DNA of 64,000 nt from Pinibacter soli (GTDB taxonomy: Bacteria; Bacteroidota; Bacteroidia; Chitinophagales; Chitinophagaceae): contig NZ_JASBRG010000007.1 of the NCBI RefSeq assembly GCF_029961145.1, forward strand, positions 429,897 to 493,896. Direction: 5' to 3'. Positions 58,348 to 64,000 of the stretch are shown piece after piece. The position numbers and the translations under genes were made by a program. Positions within the stretch are counted from its first letter, which is position 1. Every line of letters begins with the position of its first letter. A model generated the notes under the pieces. That model did not search any database, was not told the DNA's origin, and saw only the letters and a list, made by a program, of their open reading frames with translations.

Positions 58348-60633
58348 ATGAAAAAACATCTTTTCCTCCTAATGTTTGTTTCTATTACTGCTGCAGGTTT
58401 AGCACAAACCAAACAAACCCCCAAACAAAAGGAAGCTGCACCTACCCAAAAAGAAATGGCAGACATGATGAAGGAGATGCAGAAGTCTATTGGCGAAATA
58501 AGCCCGGAAGATAAAAAGATAATGGACAGCATGGGCATTAAAATGCCCGACATGAACGGTATTCAAAAAACTGTTTCGGGCCTAAATGATGCCCAAATAC
58601 AAAAAGCATTCGAAGAAGGAAACAGGGTTGTTCCAAACCGGGATGCTGCAAGGATTGCCGCCATACCCAAAGGAGTAACCGATGCCCGTATGGCGACCTT
58701 TGTTTCATCCATACACAAAAAAATAATTCCTGCGCTTGGACCGGATGTGGTTACCGCAGGTGATAACTTCCTGGCCTACATGGAAACGAAGGGAATTAAA
58801 ACTGCACAAGCTGGCAATTTAGCGGCAAGCCTGTGGGCTGCGGGCAATCCGAAAATGGCCATCTACCTGATGGGGAAAATTTGCAGCGTTGCACCGGGTA
58901 CAGACAACCTGAACAATTACGCATCCATGTTAAGCATGATGGGCGGTGAACATTTGGCCATCCCGATTTTAAATAACCTGAATGGAAAATTCCCAAAAAA
59001 CAGCACACTGCTAAACAACCTCGGACAAGCCTGGTTTGGGTTAGGCGAAATAACCAGGGCTGAAAAATATCTCGACAGCACCATTCGCATTTATGCCTAC
59101 CATTCGCAGGCCAATTACACCAAATCTGTTATTGAGGAAAGCAGGGGGAATGTACAAGGGGCAGTTGATGCATTGATGAAATCCATTAAAAAAGGCTACA
59201 ACGCCGACAAGGATGGTAAACTGCAGGAGCTGCGTAAAAAACAGGCCGGTAAGGATATAGATTTCCCATTCCCCATGCCACAAGATCCATTAGGGTTGGA
59301 AAAATTCAATTGGCCTAATTACCAGATGAATGTGACTGAGTATCAGCTCCGGGAAAAAGAATGGGATGAGTTTAGAGACAAATGCAATGCAGAGATAAAT
59401 GAACTGAACGGCCGTGCGGCACAACTTGAAAAAATTGCTACTGAAGCCAGCCAAAAAAGAACAGAAGCGCTATTTGCGGCGCAGCGTCAGGGAAAAATGT
59501 TTAATCCATTTCCGTGGTATGCGGTTGCAGCCTTCCGAAAACTACAATACCTGGTTGAGGACAAAGACAACGGTCTCCTATACAGGCTGCAGGCTACAAG
59601 AGATGCGGTCAATGATGTGCTGAAGGATGATGAGGAATGGAAAAATAACCGGGCTGCTGCAGAAAAACTTGTAGATAAAAAATACCAACCACTTATTGGC
59701 GAAGGGCGCGAAAACCCGCTTAAGGAATATTGCGATGCGGTGAATAAAGTGCGCAATGAATACATTGAAAAGGTAAATACCCAACTCCAAATGACGCAGA
59801 AAGCAGTGTTAGACAATATGCGTCGAATGCTCAACGATCAGGTGTATTATGCACAGTACACCAGTTGGCCCGAGGATTTTGAAGTAACAAAAATTCATGC
59901 AAAAATTGAGTGGTTGAACAGCATTGCAAGCCAGAAAGTAATATTTATGGACAAATCATCGATTTGTCCGCCTAATAGCGAGAATGAGCTGGTAAAAACA
60001 AAGTTGGCTGAATTTGATGACATCGCTTGCAAGTATAATAGCAGAACAAATTTTGCCGGTTTTCTCACTATGGAAACAAACTGTAGTCATACCACTTTCC
60101 ATTTTAATACTGATGTAATTAAATACACGCATGTGGAGTTAGGGAATGAGTATTTGCGATCTACATTGGTATTGTCCCCGAAGATAGGGGCTGGTATAAA
60201 AGAGGGGCCGGTAAAAGCGGATGCATCAATTGGTACGGATATTACCATAAACATGGATAAAGAGGGGAATAGCGACTGGGATGCAGTAGTAAAAGCAGGT
60301 GTTGAATTGGGGGTCGGCGGCAGTGCAGGCCCTGTGAAAGCAGAAGCTACTATCGGCTCAGGTATCGAACTGGAGATAGACAAAAGTGGCGTACAAGAGG
60401 TAAGCATCGTGTCAAAAGCCAAACTGGAAGCGGGTATCGAATCGCCGGAATCAGAGGGAAAAAAGCCTATAGACAAAACTATTAATAAGGGCATAGAGCA
60501 AGTAAATAAAGGAATAAGTGCTTTAGACACATCAGTGGAAATAGGCGTAGAAAGCCGGTCCAGCCTAATCAGCGGCCGCGGATCGGTTAGTGGAACCGGC
60601 ATACTGAAAGGCATCACGCTTTCACAATGGTAA
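58348..60633 (+). CDS. Secreted TPR-containing protein of unknown function
   Basis: 761 residues from the ATG at 58348 ('MKKHLFLLMFVSITAAGLAQ'); the frame also opens with a TTG at 58330. After the signal comes a charged stretch rich in Lys, Gln and Met ('KEMADMMKEMQKSIGEISPE'). Residues ~130-290 contain TPR-like units ('NNYASMLSMMGGEHLAIPIL', 'NNLGQAWFGLGEITRAEKYL', 'VQGAVDALMKSIKKGYN'). A long coiled-coil-like part follows, then a strand-rich end with repeated 'GPVKADASIG' / 'GPVKAEATIG' units and many glycines. No named family. The next gene begins 18 bases on, so they form an operon. Confidence 0.65.
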   Translation: MKKHLFLLMFVSITAAGLAQTKQTPKQKEAAPTQKEMADMMKEMQKSIGEISPEDKKIMDSMGIKMPDMNGIQKTVSGLNDAQIQKAFEEGNRVVPNRDAARIAAIPKGVTDARMATFVSSIHKKIIPALGPDVVTAGDNFLAYMETKGIKTAQAGNLAASLWAAGNPKMAIYLMGKICSVAPGTDNLNNYASMLSMMGGEHLAIPILNNLNGKFPKNSTLLNNLGQAWFGLGEITRAEKYLDSTIRIYAYHSQANYTKSVIEESRGNVQGAVDALMKSIKKGYNADKDGKLQELRKKQAGKDIDFPFPMPQDPLGLEKFNWPNYQMNVTEYQLREKEWDEFRDKCNAEINELNGRAAQLEKIATEASQKRTEALFAAQRQGKMFNPFPWYAVAAFRKLQYLVEDKDNGLLYRLQATRDAVNDVLKDDEEWKNNRAAAEKLVDKKYQPLIGEGRENPLKEYCDAVNKVRNEYIEKVNTQLQMTQKAVLDNMRRMLNDQVYYAQYTSWPEDFEVTKIHAKIEWLNSIASQKVIFMDKSSICPPNSENELVKTKLAEFDDIACKYNSRTNFAGFLTMETNCSHTTFHFNTDVIKYTHVELGNEYLRSTLVLSPKIGAGIKEGPVKADASIGTDITINMDKEGNSDWDAVVKAGVELGVGGSAGPVKAEATIGSGIELEIDKSGVQEVSIVSKAKLEAGIESPESEGKKPIDKTINKGIEQVNKGISALDTSVEIGVESRSSLISGRGSVSGTGILKGITLSQW

Positions 60634-60651
60634 AACATTCAAACAATCAAT

Positions 60652-61638
60652 ATGAAATACATCCTTTCAACTTTTCTCACCCTTATGACAATAACTGCCT
60701 TTGCGCAAGATTGTACCAAAGAATCACTCCGCAAAAAACCGGGTACCTGGAAAGAAGGGCCGCAGGGTTCTATTCACGATGTAACTGCGGCTGACTTAAT
60801 AAAAGAGAAAGCAGTAATGGCAGCTATTCATAAAATGATCACTACTAACTATACCCCAACCGGATGTCAGGTCGGGTACAGCAATATGTATGGCAAGTAT
60901 TCAGTTGCCGGTCAAAACTGGGTGGCTGATCCCTATAATTATACGATGCATATTCTCCGGTATTTGTGTGACGGAAGTAGCACTGATAAATCAAAATACT
61001 ATGTTGATTACTCTACTCCTACTAATGTAAGCATTACGGCTAATGTGGTGTTCTCATTGAATAATCTCTATGCCGCAACTATTGCCCCGGACGAAGTGAG
61101 AAGCTATTTAAAATTGAAACAAAAGCCAGAGGAAAAAGAAGGTGTCTGGTATATGGGAGAAGAGGTGGTTGCTGATTATGGCACACCTGGCGAGGTAAAA
61201 GAATATCGCTGGCTTATTACCTACAATGACACACTTCCCTTTTATTATGTAAGCCGCAAAGAATATTTATTGATACAAAAGAAGAGATTGGAGAAGTCGA
61301 TACAGGAAGTTCCCAGCGAAAAAGAATACACCAACAAGTACCTCAATAATGTGAACGAATATTTAAAGAGGCCGGAAACCGAATTATCCCTCCCTGCTAT
61401 TTGTATGTGGAATGAAGAGGAAAGATTTGAAAAATTTGTAGACGAGGGTACCCGTGGTTCTTTCTTCGCCGTAAAGCCCAATCTTGATTACTATCATAAG
61501 AAATTACCAAAATCTTCCCCCCAATTTTTTACCGTGGTTTATAAAATAGCAAAAGGCGATGCGGTATTTGCAGACAACTACGAAGCGATAAAAAAAGCGG
61601 TCGATTTTACAAAACTTAAAAACATGCTGGGAAAATGA
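60652..61638 (+). CDS. Secreted protein of unknown function, partner of the TPR protein
   Basis: 328 residues with a signal peptide ('YILSTFLTLMTITAFAQ') cut before 'DCTKESLRKKPGTWKEG', a start I have the impression of from Bacteroidota hypothetical proteins. The middle is strand-rich ('MHILRYLCDGSSTDKSKYYV' in parts; 'ANVVFSLNNLYAATI'); a helical region and 'SLPAICMWNEEERFEKF' follow. No known motif. It starts 18 bases after the TPR-type gene, so the pair should be made together and may form one complex outside the cytoplasm; this is inferred from position only. Confidence 0.6.
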   Translation: MKYILSTFLTLMTITAFAQDCTKESLRKKPGTWKEGPQGSIHDVTAADLIKEKAVMAAIHKMITTNYTPTGCQVGYSNMYGKYSVAGQNWVADPYNYTMHILRYLCDGSSTDKSKYYVDYSTPTNVSITANVVFSLNNLYAATIAPDEVRSYLKLKQKPEEKEGVWYMGEEVVADYGTPGEVKEYRWLITYNDTLPFYYVSRKEYLLIQKKRLEKSIQEVPSEKEYTNKYLNNVNEYLKRPETELSLPAICMWNEEERFEKFVDEGTRGSFFAVKPNLDYYHKKLPKSSPQFFTVVYKIAKGDAVFADNYEAIKKAVDFTKLKNMLGK

Positions 61639-61729
61639 ATGACCGTGAATTAAAAATACATTCAACCAACATAAGATGATGAAAACAATTTTGCCTATCC
61701 ACGTCTTAAAATTATCGGCAACCTCCATT

Positions 61730-62158
61730 TTAGCAACTTAGTCTGTTGAACGCCGATTTTTCTGGAACGACCTGTGGTACGTCATACAATTTTTCGCCGT
61801 TCATCCACAGGCGGAAACGTTCTTTTTGTATCCATATGGCCACATGTATAGGTTTGTCGTATGAGCTGCCGAGCTTCACCAGCGGCTTTGGTGCATTGCT
61901 GAATGTTTCGACGTCCGCTCTCTCGCTGCGCAAATAAATCGTCCAATTGTCTTTTGTTGCCGGTGCGATGGCTATTTTCATGCAACTCAAACCTGAATGC
62001 GCATTGAAAAAGTTTTTATTCATTGCCTTGTCCATCCCTTCATCGGTACGTTGTGCAGCACGATCTTTTATTTTTTGTTTGAACTTCTCCAACATAGCCG
62101 ACTGTGCAAAGCTTGCAACGGACAAAACAATGATCAACAGAAAAAATATTTTTTTCAT
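61730..62158 (-). pseudogene. Shortened OmpA-family-like secreted protein
   Basis: 142 residues. The signal ('IFFLLIIVLSVASFAQ') and 'LEKFKQKIKDRAAQRTDEGMDKAM' (in parts) resemble the start of Bacteroidota OmpA-family proteins, and 'IHVAIWIQKERFRLWMNGEKLYDVP' (in parts) resembles their LamG-like middle. The region between seems deleted, and the protein stops at 'NRLSC' where homologs would continue into strands and the peptidoglycan-binding OmpA domain. So it is probably a decayed gene, although a short secreted product could still be made. Converges with the gene at 60652. Confidence 0.5.
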
Positions 62159-62252
62159 ATCCTGTAATTTGATTGATAAAGAAATTTTATTGCGCCAACT
62201 GGTAAATGAAAATGGGACTTGCTTTGCGGCATCTGTTTCATTGTAGAGATAA

Positions 62253-62522
62253 AGCAGCCTATCTCCTTCAAAGAACTTTAATTGCCATAAGTTTGCGGCG
62301 CGGTCAGGGGATCAATTTACGCGCATTTTCCAACAATATCAACCAATTGACAAGCCTGGCACCCTTACGCGTGTATTTGCTATTAATGAAGATGAAAATG
62401 TAAATCTTTGGATTGGAGCAGTTGATGCAGATCTTTGGAAATTTGACGGCTCCAAACATACTAGTTATACAACGCCTGACGGAATTGGACCTAATTTGCA
62501 TTACATTAAAAGCACAAAGTAG
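62253..62522 (+). pseudogene. Remnant of a two-component-regulator-propeller-type protein
   Basis: The frame ending in TAG at 62520-62522 has no ATG but reads 'GTLTRVFAINEDENVNLWIG', then 'AVDADLWKFDGSKHTSYTT' and 'PDGIG'. This is the blade pattern of Reg_prop beta-propellers (xxxEDxxGNLWIGTxxxGLxxFDGxxFxxYTTxDGL) with several substitutions. Only about one and a half blades remain, with stops at both ends. Confidence 0.5.
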
Positions 62523-62820
62523 ACAGTAATATAACTCTGGAATTAATGGAAATAGAGCATTTATATATAAGTTATACCCATCCACTTAAATTGCCGATTT
62601 AATGCCAGCGAAGTTGCCGACAATCAACCACTAGTATTGTTTGGAGTGTGTCAGTCATACACGAAATAGGTTTGGTTTGCAACGATTATTCGTGGTCGGG
62701 TCAATATTTTACTGCCTTTCAGCTATTTACCACTTTAATTACTATATTTAAGGACAAGATCCTATCTTCTAGAATTGGCCTCAAATCCCTTTTTAATTTA
62801 TTGGTACTGTATTATACAAC
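62523..62820. other. 298-base stretch before the stressosome genes
   Basis: No gene or RNA recognised. A 64-codon frame at 62648 has no recognisable content. The promoter of the stressosome genes should lie here; no clear -33/-7 pair was found. Confidence 0.4.
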
Positions 62821-63714
62821 ATGCACAAATTCCTGTTCATGAAAATTGAAATTTCAAAAATGCTACAAAAAAAGAAAAAGCAGATACTTGACCTTTGGAT
62901 GAAAAATCAGCTAAAGGATGCAAACCTTCGTGAGGACCTGATGAGCAATGACGAACTACGTATTCAATCTGAAGAGTTGGTGGACGCACTGCTGAAGAAA
63001 CTAACTGACGAAAATCTTGCCGATATTGAATCTGCTGATTTTGAAAATGTTTATGAAATCCTTAGTGGCATCTCTATTACAAGAGCCAGGCAAGGATTTT
63101 CTCCCCGTGAAACAGGAACATTCGTGTTTAGTTTGAAAGATGCCTTGTTTGAAACACTTCAACAGGAACTAAAGAGCGATCCGGTTGCTTTGTACGATGC
63201 AACAATGAAAGTCAATAAACTCATTGATAGCTTCGGCATTGTCACTTTTGAAACGTTCATCAAGGGAAGAGAAGAAGTTATTTTAAGACAAACCGATGAG
63301 ATCACTGAGATTTCAACACCCGTTATCCGCGTTTGGGATGGCATCCTCGCTTTACCGATTATTGGCACACTGGATAGTGCAAGAACACAGGTAGTAATGG
63401 AAAGCCTGTTACAGGAGATTGTAAACACCAGCAGCAGCATCGCGATTCTTGATATATCAGGGGTCCCGGCAGTGGATTCTCTCGTGGCACAACATTTAAT
63501 TAAAACAGTTAGTGCTACACGCTTGATGGGTGCAGAGTGCATCATCAGTGGGATACGCCCGGAAATAGCACAAACCGTTGTTCATCTTGGCATTGATCTT
63601 TCCAATGTAATTACAAAAAGTTCGCTTTCAAGCGCATTGAAGCATGCATTTAGTGTATTGCAGCTGGAAGTTCGTAAAAAGCAAAAAGAGAATTATTCGC
63701 TTAAAAACATGTAG
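62821..63714 (+). CDS. RsbR-like stressosome protein (N-terminal sensor plus STAS domain)
   Basis: 297 residues from ATG at 62821; ATG at 62839 ('MKIEISKMLQKKKKQILDLW') is an equally good start. Residues ~20-160 form an all-helical RsbRD-type N-terminal domain ('ILDLWMKNQLKDANL', 'ARQGFSPRETGTFVFSLKDAL'), a linker helix follows, and the STAS domain begins at 'EISTPVIRVWDGILALPIIGTLD' (in parts). The phosphorylatable position is Ser220 in 'GVPAVDSLVAQHL', where Bacillus RsbR has Thr205. It sequesters an RsbT-type kinase in the stressosome until stress. RsbS follows after 8 bases, which confirms the module. Confidence 0.9.
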   Translation: MHKFLFMKIEISKMLQKKKKQILDLWMKNQLKDANLREDLMSNDELRIQSEELVDALLKKLTDENLADIESADFENVYEILSGISITRARQGFSPRETGTFVFSLKDALFETLQQELKSDPVALYDATMKVNKLIDSFGIVTFETFIKGREEVILRQTDEITEISTPVIRVWDGILALPIIGTLDSARTQVVMESLLQEIVNTSSSIAILDISGVPAVDSLVAQHLIKTVSATRLMGAECIISGIRPEIAQTVVHLGIDLSNVITKSSLSSALKHAFSVLQLEVRKKQKENYSLKNM

Positions 63715-63722
63715 ATCATCAG

Positions 63723-64000
63723 ATGGAGAAAATACCTATTTTAAAAATGGGCCAGTTCCTGCTGGTTACTATTCAGGTTGATCTTTACGACCGCCTGGCC
63801 CTTAACCTGGAATCGGATCTTGTGCAAATGGTCAGCACGACTGAAGCGAGGGGTGTATTAATAGATATATCCGCTGTTTCAATTGTTGATTCATTCATGG
63901 GCCGTATTATTGGGAACATAGCCAGCATGTCCAAAATAATGGACGCAGTTACTGTTGTTGTAGGCATGCAGCCGGCCGTTGCCATCACGCTAATAGAACT
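63723..64000 (+). CDS. rsbS: RsbS-type STAS protein (3' partial, cut by window end)
   Basis: The frame is open to the last base, giving 92 residues of the expected ~115-120. It begins 'MEKIPILKMGQFLLVTIQVD' and contains 'RGVLIDISAVSIVDSFMGRI' with the phospho-site serine at Ser57 (Bacillus Ser59), then 'MDAVTVVVGMQPAVAITL'. RsbS forms the stressosome core with RsbR and is phosphorylated by RsbT. It starts 8 bases after the RsbR-type gene. An RsbT-type kinase gene is expected just beyond the window. Confidence 0.92.
   Translation, partial: MEKIPILKMGQFLLVTIQVDLYDRLALNLESDLVQMVSTTEARGVLIDISAVSIVDSFMGRIIGNIASMSKIMDAVTVVVGMQPAVAITLIE

Overview
The window reads as chromosome of a Bacteroidota bacterium, most likely Chitinophagaceae. 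The evidence is two SusC/SusD pairs, type IX secretion sorting domains of both kinds (a gliding-motility-type C-terminus and a 'PNP' type A C-terminus), a few TAnnTTTG-like -7 elements, few Shine-Dalgarno sequences, and many lipoproteins. No rRNA, tRNA, CRISPR array, transposase or integrase is visible.

Layout. (1) 1-6859, plus strand, is a sulfur region: the 3' end of a sulfite-oxidase-type molybdoenzyme, an FAD oxidoreductase, a YeiH-type putative sulfate exporter, then a family 2A encapsulin shell overlapping the gene for its cysteine desulfurase cargo. The cargo has a long N-terminal tail with a 92-residue duplication. (2) 7020-22363 is mixed housekeeping and hypothetical genes: a T9SS Ig-repeat protein, lipoproteins, a GNAT enzyme, a DHFR/RibD-like reductase, a DUF885 peptidase-like protein, an endonuclease III, an AraC regulator and an ankyrin protein. 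(3) 22534-34365, minus strand, is a polysaccharide utilisation locus (PUL) in the order GH88, SusC, SusD, DUF5017-type lipoprotein, PL8 lyase, GH29. The lyase would create unsaturated uronate ends, GH88 would remove them and GH29 would take fucose. (4) 35218-40704 is a second SusC/SusD pair with its own terminator and a promoter carrying two 24-bp direct repeats. Between the two PULs lies an 850-bp hairpin-rich stretch without a convincing gene. (5) 40820-42894 is an accessory strip: an AraC-type remnant, then three small unrelated hypothetical genes, each followed by a copy of the same dispersed repeat.

(6) 43011-54347 holds a response regulator, an N-terminally shortened histidine kinase, a beta-helix protein, a 2043-residue T9SS protein and a full-length TPR histidine kinase similar to the short one. 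(7) 54740-62522 holds a SpoIIAA-like protein, a GH20 hexosaminidase, two unknown secreted proteins in tandem and two decayed gene pieces. (8) 62821-64000 starts a stressosome module: RsbR-like, then RsbS cut by the window end.

The most interesting system is the encapsulin locus, because the genes just upstream suggest sulfite oxidation and sulfate export next to a sulfur-mobilising nanocompartment. Second is the repeat-delimited cassette-like strip at 41250-42900. All functions are inferred from reading translated sequence; no database search was run.
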